Positions 34,901 through 49,900 of a stretch of DNA of 64,000 nucleotides are shown here, in pieces. The notes under the pieces were generated by a model. The model ran no database searches. It saw only the letters and a list, made by a program, of their open reading frames with translations, and was not told where the DNA came from. The DNA is from Rugalucina vietnamica (lineage: Eukaryota; Mollusca; Bivalvia; Lucinida; Lucinidae), in contig OZ024869.1 of the NCBI GenBank assembly GCA_964017185.1, positions 53,656,761 through 53,720,760 on the forward strand, in the 5' to 3' direction. The position numbers and the translations under genes are program-made. The number at the start of each line of letters is the position of its first letter. Positions within the stretch are counted from its first letter, which is position 1.

Positions 34901-37900
34901 CAAAGAAAAAAAAGAAAAGAAAAAGAGAATGTAGCAATCAAAAAGATTTTACAAACCAAGAAAACCAAAATAACAACAAAGTATTTATGCGAGTAATTGA
35001 TATGCTGCATATTTGCGATACATTTCAGACAAAGGACCAGTTGTAGCCCTGTACACCAACAGTCCTGGAGCAGTCGCCAGTCCAGGCATGTCGGTACGAG
35101 AGATCTCTTCACCTTTCAGAGTTATGTCCCTTAACTCTCCACAAGCTTCAGCGACGTCGCCGCTCGGAGCACTCATGCAGTCACCACAGCTTGCTCAGAA
35201 GGTAGGTGTTGTAAGATTTGGTCATGGACATTGTTTTTCAGTATTTTTAGAGGCTGTACACTTTGTATATATGCAAATAATAATCTGTCATCCTAAGATT
35301 TAAAGAATTCAAGACAATTTTGACATGGAAAGGGTTAAAGCTGTTGATCTAGACTGGTCTTTTCACTTTGTTCTTTTTAAAAAGCAAAAAAAAAAAAAAA
35401 AAAAAAAATGATTGATTCATATTTAATATTGTTCAATGAGAACTGCTTTATTTGAAAGTGTTTTCTGCTTGAAGATGTCTGGGGTATTACAATTGTCAGT
35501 CACAAATCATTTGCAAGGTGTATAATTCTAGATTATCCAACGGGAGTCTGATAAGAGACGAGAATCAGAGGTGACTTCTATCATACAATGTTGCTAAATG
35601 GTTGAACACTGACTAACACACAAATGTCAATTTTTTTAAAGCACTTGGGCTCACTTGTTTCTAAAACACTGGGACAATGTCAGATCAGTACTAGAAATGA
35701 AGTTTCAGCCTTTAATTTCAGCACTATTCTGTTTTATATACTTGTCACCATGTTGTTTCCACATTGCTAACCTTATCACTAGTGTTGGGCCATCGGTTTG
35801 AAATTACAATCGATTATCGGTTTATAATCGGACGGACTAAACCAACTAGCTATCGATTGTGTAATCGGTTAAACTAGCTATACTTTGCATTTGCCTTTTT
35901 CATGCATGTCATAACCATGGTGACAGTTTCAGTGCCCACTGAGTGGGTCAATAAAAGAGCTTTTAATTGCCTTATCTGTTTAGAACACATTCCACTTAGA
36001 ACAGATCACTGATTTAGGAATTTCTACCTTTCTGTCCTGATATTCTAGGTAAATGAAAAAGACATATTGATGCTCAGGTTACATATATATGGACCAGAAC
36101 AGCTTCAGTTACATTGTAACTTTGGGATATCCATGTTAGATCTACTTTGAAAAACCTAAATGGTACACCTTTTTCAGATATAAACCCATTAAAATATTAT
36201 TTCTGCATTATGAATATTGCAACCGATTACAATCGATTGCTGCATTTTACTATCGATTATCTTAATCGGAATGCCAAACCAACTGACTTTCGATTATAAT
36301 CGATCATCGGCCCATCACTACTTATCACCAATTTTATTATTCTTGCTAGTCATTTAAAGTGATGCGGAAAACTTTTGTAGTGGATGGTGCAAGTGTAGTG
36401 CACATTGTACAGTAAAAGATACCGGCTTTAGACCCTTGATAGTATACAAGTATAAAAGACAACAATTTAGTTTGCCTTGATTCCATTGGCCAAGTTTGAA
36501 AAAAAGAAACATTTTGGTAGAGCGATTTGAGTGTAAAGAATTACTGCTCATATTGATGTTCATGTGCCTTATAGGGTATAACTTATTGTTTTTGGTAATA
36601 AATGAGCCACCTCATGAGAAAAGCAACAATGTGGTTCCCAAACAGGTTTGACATAAACTGTGCTGTACTGTCACAGAAGAACGCTAGAAGCTTGAAGCTT
36701 TGGATATAAGTAGCAGAGGAATGGTACCATCCATGTAGCAAAAACAGGCGCTAATCAGCTGTGCAGTTACTGCACAACTGATCTGCACCTTTGTTTTCAA
36801 ATATATATCAAATTGTTGCCATTTGCTGGTTTTCTGATGCGGCGGCTCAAATGGTTTGGGTTCATATGCAACATGAAGTACGTAAATGTCATTCTCCATG
36901 GTTTTGTAGGCCCTTTTACGACAAAAGATGCAGGAGATTAAGCGGCTAGAATCATCCTTACAGCATCAGGAACACCTGCGCACAGAAATACAACTTGATC
37001 TAGAAGAGAGGGGCAAGGTATTGAAGGAAAGAGGTTAGTGAAAAAGAGTACATCGTCATAGATTGTGGTCCTCTATCTTACCTAAGAACCAATGATTATA
37101 TTGCAAAATTTGTGTGCTGTAAATGTTACAAACTTAAAAAATACAAATCATAACATATATTTTACGCTTTCTGGAAATTTGTCTCTTTATAAAGGCAGTC
37201 AATCTTGCCTGACCACAATTTCTGTCAGAATTTTGGATAACAGTTAAGGATTTTTTTCTAGTTCCAGATTTCATAATATTTTTACGCAAACAAGTTTTCC
37301 GTCAGAGTGGTAAGCTTGCCTTACCCACTGAGAATTCTCCAAAGTGTAGTTGTTAACTTACGCCCCTCACCTTGATGCTGGGCTTCTAAAATCTTTACGA
37401 TCAGACAAAACAGAGGTACTTTCTCGATTATTTGAATTGAGTTAGTTGGATGTCAAACCAACACCATCAGTTTGTTTAATTGTTTCCAGAGAAGAGGATC
37501 CGTGACCTTGAGCGTCAGGTGGGCGAGATGAGAGCCCTGCGAGATGACCTTGATGAGTTGGAACAGCTGAGGTTGGATGGGGAGAGGCTGACCAAGGATA
37601 ATGCCAGGTGAGCAGGGGCCGAGGTTATAAAACTTTTTTCATGCTCAGCTCAGCTGAGACTAAAATTTATCCTGCTCATAAATGTTAAAATGCCAACAAT
37701 TGTTGGCATTTTAACATTTATGAGCAGGATAAATTACTAGTTTTTTTTAGTTTTGAACCTGAATTTTCCACCAATTTTGACTATTCAAACATTTATGAGC
37801 AGTTGAAATTTCATGCTCAGCTGAGATGAGCTCGAAAAAAGTTTTATAACCTCGGGACCAGGTTTTAGAAAAGTGGTAAATTTACTTGCCTTGTCAATAA

Positions 37901-40900
37901 GGGTTTTGAGTGCACAGCAACAGCCTTATGAATGAGAAATAAAACCATGGCCAAATGACTTTGGCTGTATGTGTAAAGTAAGACCTGCACACTTTGTCAG
38001 TCAGCTGAACAAGTTAGAAAAAAAAGTGAAATAAAAGAATATTGTCACTTTTTCTTTTTACAGTTATGAAAAATAAATTGTATCGCTAAATTCACATGTT
38101 CATATCCTTATAATCATTTGCAGACTGCAGGCCAAGCTGTGCGAGTATCAGGGTCAAAAAGAACACTGCCAGACTCTTGAACGTGAGAACCAGGAGTTGC
38201 TAAATGAGGTGCAGCAAACTAGAAGAGAGGTATGCTTGATTGAACAGTAATAAGCAAAGACTTAGACCAGTCTAAGGGCAATCTGGGTGTCCTTTCTCTC
38301 CGTGAAGTCTTCTGTCTGCACGAAGGAGGCCTTCAGGAGTTTGTTAACAGCAAAGCACTGATTGGCAACTTTTAGAAACAGCTCACCTGATTTTGGCATA
38401 AAATGTTTTTGTTTTTTTTTTTCAAAAGCAAGAACTTTTTCAATTCTAATCCTTTAGCTGTTACTTAACATAAAATTTAACTTCATAGCTCATTGCTACA
38501 AAATTTGAAAATATTTAAATGAACATCATAGTCCTGTATATATTGTGCATTCATTTTCACAGAATGAGTTGCTTATCGTCTTTCTGCACTTTCATTTCAG
38601 CAAAAGGACATCAGTGATTTACTGCAGAAGAAAGAAGACATGCAGCATGAGCTCTCACGCTTACAACTTCTAATGAAGGAGCAGGAGATTGAAATCGGGC
38701 ACCGCCAACACCAAAATGCCGAGCTATCACAGAGCCTTGAGGATTTCCGCTCTACATATTCTGTTGCCCAGCAGCAGATTGCTGGTCTGAAGAAAGAAAA
38801 AGAAGAACTGGAGGAATTGCTGGGAACCAGGCATGGTGGGTGACCTTGAACTTTGACCTTGCACCAGATATATTGAATGACTTGAATTTTGCCCATGCAC
38901 AAAAAAGATCTAATTTTGATATTATATCTTATATTTGTTGAAAAATATAACTGCGGCCCACAATCTTTAATTGTCTGTCACACAAACATCAACATGAATA
39001 TAGATTTTATAAAGATGCCTATAGGCTACAAGGTATTATTATCAATGTACTTATTTGCTGTCAACACAAATGTTTAACTTGCCTTGTTTTAGATAATGAA
39101 GTAAGCTTCTAGGAAAGAAAATACAATTTATCGCTTTCAACGTTTTGTGCCTTGAAAGAAAATTGTAAAAATTTGCCTAATGATTTTCTCCTTACATCAG
39201 TAGGTGTGGGTATGAGTGGTTTACAGAGCCCACTTGGGGAGTCCATGAGTGTTGTGGTAGAGAAGCGGCTGTCAGAGCTCCAGGAAGAGTATGACAGGAT
39301 GAAGACCACCTGGGTAGACCCAGACCTTCACCAGAAGCTAAAGAAGGAGCTGGAGTCCATCTCTCAGGCTAACCAGACCATTGAGGTACTGCTCGTTTCT
39401 TAGGTTTTCAAATATTTGCTTACTTGATGCAGCAATGTTCAAATGTCCCAGTGAAGGACAAGAAGAAAATTATTTGACAATGAGTACTCACAACTTGTGT
39501 TTTAATGGGCAAACAAGCAAAATTATCAGTAAATCATTGCAAAGTGTCCACTGTAAATAAGCTGTTTTCTGTTGACTAAAGCGTTCAGTATCTAATGTGT
39601 CTGATAGTGTCTGATAACATTTCTCCAAAACTTTATTATCAGTTTTCTCACTACAAATGCTTTTTTAGGCAAAGTACATAGAAAGCACCAAGAAAGTGTT
39701 GGCATTGGAAGATGAAATCCTCAAACATACAAACACCAATAAAATGTTGGAGTCCAGCTCTGCACAACTCCAGACGAACCTCAATGAGATGACAGATAAT
39801 AACAACCTCTTGCAGTCAAAGATGGAAACTCTGACAGAGAAGCAGGGGTCTTTGGAGAAGACTGTGTCGGAGCTTCAGTTGCTGAAGAAAGACAATGAGA
39901 CCAAGATACAGTCTGTAGAGAAAGAGTTGTCTCAGTGCCGCACGGAGCTGGTTTTAACTCGTAGGGTATGTAGATTTGAGCCACATCGTGGGGAAAAAAA
40001 GGCGTTAATACACAAAGCTGGTTTTGATATGAAGAATAAAATATGTAGAAAAGCTATATACATGTAATAAACAAATCTGTTTACATATGCAAGGCAATAA
40101 ATTTGATAATTGGGTTAATGTTGCATTTGACTTTACAAATGTATATTACCATTTTCATGACTTATTTTAAAAAATACAACATAATTATTGATACACAATT
40201 CCTTATTTTCAGGAAGTTGAAACTCAACAGGAAGCCAATGAAACTCGGCGCCAAACCATAGCACAACTAGACAGTGAAAAGCTTGAACAGTCAAGAGCTC
40301 ATCAAAGGCTGTCAGTTGAGCTCAGCTCATGGAAGAGTAAAGCCGAATCAACTATCCAGCAGGTTTCCGAACTCAAGAAAGAACTGGCTGCATCAGAAGA
40401 TAAGCTAAAGAATAAGACAGAAGACTTGCAGCGGTTGGAGAAACAGTTGTTTTCAGAAACAGACCAGTTATCGGCAGAAAATGAGGTGTGGAAAAGCAAG
40501 GTGGGGGAGATGAAAGAGAAATTACAATCACTGCAGACAGACTCAGAAAACAAGATCAAAAATCTGCAAAACTCAAAAACAGTGTTGACAGAGGAACTGA
40601 CAGAGTCGAAGACCAAGGTGCAAAACCTTGAGCAGGAGAATGATAGGATCTGTAAGGATCTGGATCAATGGAAAAGTAAAAGTGAGGAAACTGAGGAGAA
40701 GTTGCAGAGATTACAGGCAGCATCTTGTGAAAGGTCAAAGACATTTGAGAGAGAAGAAAAGAAACTACTTAATGAGCTTAATGTATGGCAAAATCGCTTT
40801 GATGAAACAACAAAACAGTTGAATGCCACTGTGAATGAAGTGAAGTCTAGAGAAGAAGTGATTGCAGCTGTTAATGCTAAACTGCAACAGCTGGAACAGA

Positions 40901-43900
40901 GGTATTACACAGAAGTGGACCAGTTGAATTCTGAACTTAAAACATGGAAGTCTAAATTCAACAGAGAATCTGATGAATCAACTAGGAGAAATGTTGAACT
41001 CTCTAACGAAATCAAGAGGCTCGAGCAAAGTGAATTTCAGCTGAACTCAGAGATAGAAGTTTGGAAAGCAAAGGTTGAAAAGGATAGAGAACAGATTAAA
41101 TGTTTGAGAAATGAAATGGCAGCTTCTGAAGAAAAACTGAAAGCAAAGATAGAATATTCTGAACACAGATTGACAGTTAGAGAAACACAGATTATTGAAA
41201 ATGAAAATGAAATATCAAATTTGAAAACCAAAATTGATGAACTTGAGTTTGACTTAATGGAAACCAAACAAAAGAGTGAAAAGGATAGAAAACTGCTCAC
41301 TGAAAAGTGTGAGAAGGTGGAAAATAAATTAAAAACAGAACAAAATCTTAGAGAAGACAAAGAAGAGCAAATAAAAATGCTTAGTGAGGAAATGAAAGAA
41401 AGCAAAAACAGTGCTCATTGTAAAGAAGAAAGTTTGCAGACAGAACTGAATTCTTTGCTTGCTGAAAAGAAATCTCTTGAGCTTGATTTGCACAAAACAA
41501 AACTGGAACTTCAGTCTGCTAATGATTTGTATGACTCAAAGTTTCAAAAGAGTGAAATGAAATATAAGGATTGTGAATCAGCTTTAACTCAAGAGATTGA
41601 AAAACTAAATGGAGCTCTCAAGGAACAATACCAGGTAGAAAAAGGACTAAGGGTTGAAGTCTCCAAACTGAATCAACAGATCATAAAATACAAAGAAGAA
41701 ATAGAGAAATTGACTAAAGCTCTTGAAAAGTTGAGTGTAGAAAATAAAGGAATATGCAGTGAACTTGAAGAATCACAGTTACAAACAGTTAACCTGCAAG
41801 TGAAGGTTAAAAATCTACAGGAACAGCTAGATCATGAATGTGAACAGAACCTTGCAACACTCAAGAAAAAGGATTCCTCAATCAAAGAACTGGAAAAGCG
41901 ATTAGAAACTACTGTGAATGAGTTAAGTTTGGAAAAATCTGAGTTGTCTGAACAGATAAATTCTCTGCATCAGGCTGTAGCAGAAAAGTCAAAGGAATGT
42001 TTGCGTCAGAAAGAGACAATGATTGAAGAAATGAAATCACTAAAAGTTGATCATGAAAAGGTTTTAATGGAGATTAATGATAAAAACAGAGGTCTGCTTG
42101 GTGAAAAAGATGGACAGTTAAGTAACATAAGAAGTGAATTAGCAGATATAAAAGAAATGATGGAGGCGAAAATAATTGAACTGGAACATGCTCTGAGAAA
42201 CAGTGAACAAAATTCAAACAAAATAAAAGCAGATTGTGAAACTTTGACACAAGAAAAGGACAGTGTTATTGAAACATTAAAAGAAAGTATTTCTGAGCTA
42301 GAACAGAAGTTCAGTGCACATAGAAGTGAAGCTGAAGCGGAGAGAAATGCACTGAACTCAGACCTAGAGAAGGCTAAGGAGCTGCAGACAGAAACTGAAA
42401 CTAATCTGAACAGTGTGAAAGAAAGTGGTCAGTCAGAAATAGCACAACTCAAGGAGAAACTTGTTGAGACAGAACATTACTGGAGGTCTCAGTGTGAACA
42501 GCTTGAAGAGGAATATAGCAAAGGTGCGGCGGAGCAAAAAGACGAGTATAATGCCCAGCTGTGTTCGGCTGAGGAGAAATTTGAAGAAAAGTTCCAGCAG
42601 CTTTCTGATGAGAAAGACATGTTTATTGCTAATCAGCAACAGGCTTACATGGAGAGAATACAAGGGCTAGAAAGAGCTATCATTGAGAAGAAAGAAGAGA
42701 TTCACAATGCTGAAGAAGAGAAAGGAAAACTGAAAGGTAGTTTTGAAGTTGAAAGGACTCAGTTAGGAAAACAAATTGAAGAATTGAGTGAAAAATTAAG
42801 TGAAGAATCTGAAAACTACAAACTAAAATGTGAAGAATTTGAATCTGCTCAGCAGCAAATTGTGTTATTGAAAGAAAACCATATAGCTGAAGTAGAAAGA
42901 TTAGTCTGTCATAATAAGGAAGAAATGGAGGCCTTACGGCAGAGTTTAGGTTGTGAAAATACAGGAGTTGTGAAAGAACTAACAGAGAAACATGACTCTG
43001 AAATGAACAAGTTACGGGCGGAAAATGAAGAACAGAAAATTCAATATCAGGGTATGATTAGTGACTTAGAGGGAAGGTTGGACTCTGAAACCGCAGATCT
43101 TAAAGAGCGCCTTTCCCAGATGAAGTGTCAATATGAGACAGTCATAGAAACCAATCAGAAGGAAAATAGAAACCAGAATCGTGAATGGGAGAAAAATCTA
43201 ACGGAAGCAAGAAATAAAGTTACTGACTTAGAAAACAAACTTATGGAACAAAATCAGACTATCGAATCAATGCAAAGTCAGCATTCTAGTTATCTATCAT
43301 CAAATTCAGAACTGAAGTCAAGCTTAGATAACTTGCAAGTGAATAAAAGTGAACTTGAGGTTAAACTGTCAAATACTGAAGTGAATATGAAGAACCTGAG
43401 TGAAAAGCTCTCAGCAATGGAGACAGAATTAGTAGGTGCTAAGGAGGATGTGAAACGTGAGAGGGGCGAGCGGGAAGAGATGGAGAGGCAGTTGAGCTAC
43501 CTCCGGGATCAGAATGACACTCTGTCAGCAGAATTGTCTAGTCAGCAACAACAGGTTAGGGGTCATCTTTTTCATTCTTGATAGTTCATTTTTTTGTCAT
43601 TTAGGCTTTTAAAATCTGGAATTTTATTCATCCATTCTTTACTCACACAACAATACAATCAGTTTAATTTCAGATTGAAACTTTTGAAAATAGAAAAAAA
43701 GTAAAATTAAGTTTAACACTATATACCCTATATTGTGTCCTTGCCATTACAGCTAGCCGCAGTTGAGGAAGAGAAGCGGGTGTTGGAGGCACAGCGGTCC
43801 GAGATGAGGGCGAGCCACACCACGTCACTGGAAGACCTGCGGGTGCAGTCGGAGAAAGATCTCAAGTTCATCAACATTGAAAAGATGGAGCTGGAAAGAC

Positions 43901-46900
43901 AGCTGCAGTCCTCTCAGAAATGTTATGTAAGTCTAAGTTTGCAGCTGCAATCCATACAGAATTGTTGCGCAAGTAAAAATTTACATTTCAATACTTCCTT
44001 TAAGGTGTTCTTCTGTAATTTTTAAATCGAAAAAGGTTGTTAAGGGAGGTAAAAAAAAATTGGTAAACAGTCAACAAACTTATTTCAAGATTTAAAAGAT
44101 TTTTTTTTTTTTTTACATCTTAAACTTTCAACAGAAAAAAATTGATTTATGACAACATTTTTCTATGCATAACTGGTCATAGAAAATAATCTCATAAAAA
44201 ATATTTTTCAGGACGCAGTTCAGAAATCAGAACAGGAGCTAGAAAGCCAGGTGGAGAAGTTACGCCAGGAGAAGTCTCAGACTGAGTCACGACTCCGGGA
44301 GCTGGAGCAGCGCGTGTTCAGCTACATGGAGCGAGAGAAGAAGATCATGGAGGATAACCAGCATCAGGTCGACAAGGCCGCCGAGCTTAATGGCACGCTG
44401 CGGAGACAGCTTGATGAGAAATGTCAGGAAGTCTCAGAGTTGAACAGCAGGTTTACCAAAGAGGTAATATGGATTATTCAATTATACGAGCCGTGACGCG
44501 AAAAGAACAGTTTTCGGGGTTTCAGACCAGGTGGGACACAAATCGGCCTGTACAGTCACAGAAGATGGCTAGAGGCTGGAATTTTTAGTTTTAGAAAGTG
44601 GAGGAATTTTACTATCTGTGTAGCGAAAACAAAGGCGCTGATTAGCTGTGCAGTTACTGAAAGAGAAGTTTAGAAATCCAGATAACATATTTAGTTCAAC
44701 CTGTTAAAAAATTCTTTGATATTTTCGCTTTCTAGATTGCCATACATAATCAGCAAGCTTATTACTATATTATGTAGAGCTCTGCTAACTGAATATTTAT
44801 TTCATAAAGATGCTCATAAAGATTTGTATACTTTTTTTATCTTTCACAGGTTGAGAACATGCAAGAACAGTTCTCATGTATGAAGGAGACCTACGAGGGA
44901 GACATCAAGAGGTTGCGGGAAGATAAGTCAAGATTGGAGACTGATGTTGCCTCCCTTGATAAGGTTAGCAGTTGGGATTTGTGGGTGTTGTTGCAATGGA
45001 CTGTCAAAAGACTAACTACAGGACATATACAAATTATACTAAATGGGATTGAAATTGAGTTGTTTAATGGAAGAAAAATTACATGTAAATACTGCTAATG
45101 CAAATTACTGAAGAGGTGGTTCATTGGAAAATATTTTTTGTCTATTCTAGCAGTTTTTACAAGAACCTATGATTTATGATGTTTTAGATCCAAAATATGT
45201 CTTTGATAAAAAAAGAAGTAATTTTTACAACTCTAAATTTGTATATATTGCATAGATGTGCTTATGTAATGTTACATGTTGAGAAAGCTTTTGCATATAA
45301 ATCTGCCCTTCTGATTATTAGCACTACATAATAAATACAATCTGTCTTAATGTAAAATTTCAAGTCTCTGTGGCTGTACAATCCAGTGTATGTCGTACCT
45401 GGTCAGAAACCCCAAAGACTGGGTTTTCTTGCAACGAGGCTAATGTTTTGTATTTAGATGACAGAAAAATTGAAAGAGACAGAGGCAGAGAGAAAGAAAC
45501 AAGTTGACATCAATGAAAAATACAACATACACTACAACAAGAAGAAGGAAATTATTGCGTCGCTCACCCAGGAGCTTGACTCGGAGCGTCGGAAGGTAGA
45601 GGAATTGAACAGAAGCAACGATAAACTGGTCAAGGATGTCGCCCCGCTGCAGGAGAAATATGATGGAGAGCTCATGAGGAACAAGGGACTCAGTATGTAT
45701 TTGCAATGTCCTTTCCCAAGATGACTTAGAATATTGACTTGAACATTAAGGCTAGTGTCACAAAACTGTACATTAATTCCAATATTCTGTTGATCATCCA
45801 GACTGACAATGAATTATGTTTAAAAGAATTATATTTTCTGAGGGCTATTCCAGTAAAACATAAGTACGGGGGGAAGAAGGCACTTTGAATTTTGACCCTC
45901 CACCTACAGAAGTGAATTTCATCTTGACTGAGCCACCTACAGAACCGTTCATTTCAATAAAACACCCTCCTACAGAAGCAAAATTTGATACGGATAGAAG
46001 TAAATTAAGAGGGAATTTTTTAGGAACAGAAGTAAATTTTTGTATTGCTGTTTTATGGAACTGTATTGTGTGATTTTTGTCAAAAGTCATTAAAATAATG
46101 TTCTCACTATAATAATAAAGATTGAATACCTATTTTTTGAAAATATATCTTCATTTTATCATCCTGATCAGCAAGCCATGTGGACAAGGAAGCTTGTTTG
46201 AATCTCATCAGCTTTCATGATTATTGTGCCTATTTTCAACAATGGGCTATATCCAATTAATTATATGTGTAACGTCACTCTTTACCGTTATCATGCTGAG
46301 ATTTATTTTTTTCCAATAACGTGTGCCAATGAGTTTTTTTTTTTTTTTTTTTTTTTGGCAAAAAAATCGCTTTTTCGTCACTTTTCAGGCTTCAAAAAAC
46401 ACTATGTTGCATTTTCCAAAAAGCTAATACTTGCTTTGGGAGAGCGATACAAGTCCGTATATTGCTACGTTTTGTGTCTAAACATCATTAAATTCATCAA
46501 TGAGCCGTCATTTTAGCTTTCAACAGGTCTGTAATTGTGATTTCTGACCAAAATCCCGGTTCAAATGCCTTTTCTAGGCTTAAAATGCCAAAAAACAACC
46601 TCGATCGCTGACAATTTCCTGATTCGTTTTTTTTCGGTGCGTTCCTTTACCGGAATGGACCGGAATGGGCCTGATTACCGGAATGGACTACCGGAATGGA
46701 CATTTATATGTGTCCTTGAGGATTTTTCATTTGGCTTTTGATGACAGATTGGCATAGAATATACACAGACAGTGATTAGTTCGAGAATCATGTGGTCTAA
46801 GTTCAGTTAAATTGTGTTCCGTATGGTCGGTTAAAGCCTAGGTCAGGTGTTTATATGCTTATATCTATCTGAAGGTCCCTGTCACAATGCCACCACATTT

Positions 46901-49900
46901 TACTTATTTCTACTTCTATTCATCTCTGTGTTTGCTATAGAACAACCACTGGTGATCTCTATATATATTTCAATCAAAGAAACCTCTGAACAGTGGTCCT
47001 ACCCCGGACCCCACCACTGAGCTACCCTAACCAACCTCAGAAGTCAATATTGCTATGCTGAGATGAATTTTATCTTATGCAAACTATTCATATGACTACA
47101 GAACTACATTTTATGCTGTTAAAATACATTTAAAGCACCCAGAGTCATAGCATAATGTCCATTCCGGTAGTCCATTCCGGTAATTATGTCCATTCCGGTC
47201 CATTCCGGTAAAGGAACGCACCCGTTTTTTTTGCACACGTCACCTTGAAGTATAGCGCGAACGCGAAAGAGAGCACTCTCACAGGAAAAAATCGAAGTCG
47301 GATCGGGCGAACGAAAGGATTTTAGTCTGTTCAATTTGCTTCTATGTATGGTGACTCACCCGTTAACCGGTGTATACCGTTAACCGGTGTAAAACATTAA
47401 TGGGCTATATTTTATACGTCTCTCTGTTCACGGTTGTAATTTTTTTCAGGCAATAGACACGGAGCGTTGCTGCGTGTCAACATACTATTACTTACCATCT
47501 TTGTCATGAAGTCTTCTCACAATCACGTACTTTCTCGAAATGTGTGCATTTTCATGGTTTTGACACTTTTAGAAACCACAAACTATCATTGCATTGCCAT
47601 TGTAAGAATGGTAACAAACATACTTGTATTTCAATTTGAAATATATATTTTTCGGATGTTCGCGTTTAATTATTTATATTCGTTTTGCTCGTCAAGTGAT
47701 TTGTGTGCATTTATTAATCACTAACATTTACTACATTATTATCATCATAATTTTCAAATGCGAGAAAATGATAAATTGTGTAGGAGCTTCTTATTCAAAA
47801 TAAAATAATGAAAGCGAATGCGGGGCGGGTCGTGAATGTGTTTGATAAAACCAAGGATGAGTAGTAAGTATTTTAGGATTTTATTATAGCTTTAGGAGAA
47901 AAAGAGTAACGTGTGGCTGACCCATATTCTCCTCTACCCCCTCTTTCTTCTGGTGAAGACAGAAAAACGCGGGAAAATGCAACATACCACTTACTTTGAA
48001 GCAGAACTCCATTTTATTTATAAGAGAGGGAACATTCACTTTTTTCATAATTTCTTGCTATCTTTTCTTTTCCTTTTGTGGTTTTTATTTATACAAAATG
48101 TACATCGCTAAGAAAATTACCCAAGCATATATAAATACACCGGTTAACGTTAGGTTTTCATTTCTATGAAACAAACTGGACGAGACATACTCTGCTTGAC
48201 CAAAATCACTAGCAATCCGACATCAGTTACTTTTCTATTGTTTTACATGCCTTATGTTGACTTCATGATTTTGAAGACACATATAGATCAAATGATTAAA
48301 CTCTGTGTCTTAGCAGTGCCAAAAGCGTTTAGTACCCCGGTTATAGGGTGAACCAGCATATTGCATTGAATTTTACACCTTAGAACCGATTTTCAACACG
48401 AAAAAATACCCCACCTCCTATAGAAGCAATTTTTCTCCAACTCCCACCACGTACAGAAGTATTTTAACCAATGAAGGACCCTACGATAGAAGTTTATTAA
48501 AGTGCCGTCTTCCCGGGGTACCTATGTTCAACTGGAATAGCCCTGATTGGAACTTGAAATCATTGCTTATATAAATACCACTGATTTAGTCTGTTGTACA
48601 TAAAAAATATACTGATGTTGCTACAGTATCTCCCCCATTATCAGAAGATAACAATTACATTTTGCTTTTAAATGTGCTGCCCTTAGAGGGCTGTAAATGC
48701 ACTCGGCACAAGGAGGTCTATAGCTAAAATTAAGAAAATTCTACAGACAGGCTTTTTGATGTATGAGTCATATAGCATCAGTTACAATAATGTAATCTTG
48801 TTCCAGCCAATAAGGTGCGTACTCTGGAAGCCCAGCTTGACCTGGCGGACAGGAAGATCCGAGACTATCAGAGTCAGCTGGACAAGTCAAACCAGGTATT
48901 CCTCGGAGATAACACAGAATTCATGAGAATGATCCACTCCAAAGAGAATGCAGCTGATGCTAGCTTTATGGGTAAGATTATTTTACTTCTTTTAATCCAG
49001 ATTTTTTGCTTTCTCTTTGGTAGATTCAAGAAGAAGAAATGTCTGTTAAACTAAAGGCAAAACAAAAGAAATATGCACTAAATACTGGTAATCTGCCTCT
49101 GGAGGCTTGCAAAAGGAAAGCATCAATAACTGCCATATAGTGTGGCTCCATCTGACATTACTGTAAAAATGTTATCTGGGACATTAAACCACAAAAGAAA
49201 CAAACAAAGCAAACGTTCCAAAATGATTTGAAATTTTTAAGAAATTCCCATCATCTGAATTTTATAATACTTATATATTTATTCATACAGAGAATCATCC
49301 ATCCTCTGGTCCATTCCACGAGCCTGACGAGATGAACGTGACGGCTTACAACCTCCGGTCCCGACAGAGTTTCTTGGACCAGACCACGGACAGCCTGGGA
49401 GATGATACCCTCACGCCGGGGACTAGAGCCAGTCGCAGCAGGCTACGACAGAGCAAGTCGGCCAGTAGCATGTCCTTTATCAGGTGAGGATTGAATTGTA
49501 GTGTTTGTTTCTCTTGTAGATTAAAAAGGAGCCAACAGAATAGGCACTGTATAATTTGAAATTCCTTGCACAAGTTGAAACTATTCCTATACTGAAAATG
49601 CTGATTTATTAGGTTTGATGTTAATTGATGCATACTGTAAATATAGTCAAGTTTTTAATGTAGATTTTCTTCTCCACATAAACATGATAAATTAGTTACC
49701 AATATTATTTCATGTTTCATAAATTTTCAGATGAAAAAAGGAACAATAATTAATAAAAGATAAAAAAAAAATAGAAATAAAAAAAATAGAAATAAATGAA
49801 TATTAAATGTCTTTAAAACAAAATTGATGATATTTAATTGCCTTCTGGTTGAATGAACATTAAATGCTCCATTAAACTTACTATGATGTTGAATGACACA

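Noticed and set aside
39978..40007. Another GAGCCGC MITE copy at the exon 13 donor
   Set aside because: Only about 30 bp (GAGCCACATCGTGGGGAAAA) match; too short to support.
40302..41405. Minus-strand open frames rich in Ser/Phe/Leu across the NuMA exon
   Set aside because: Antisense shadows of the Glu/Lys-rich coiled coil; no splice context or known domain.
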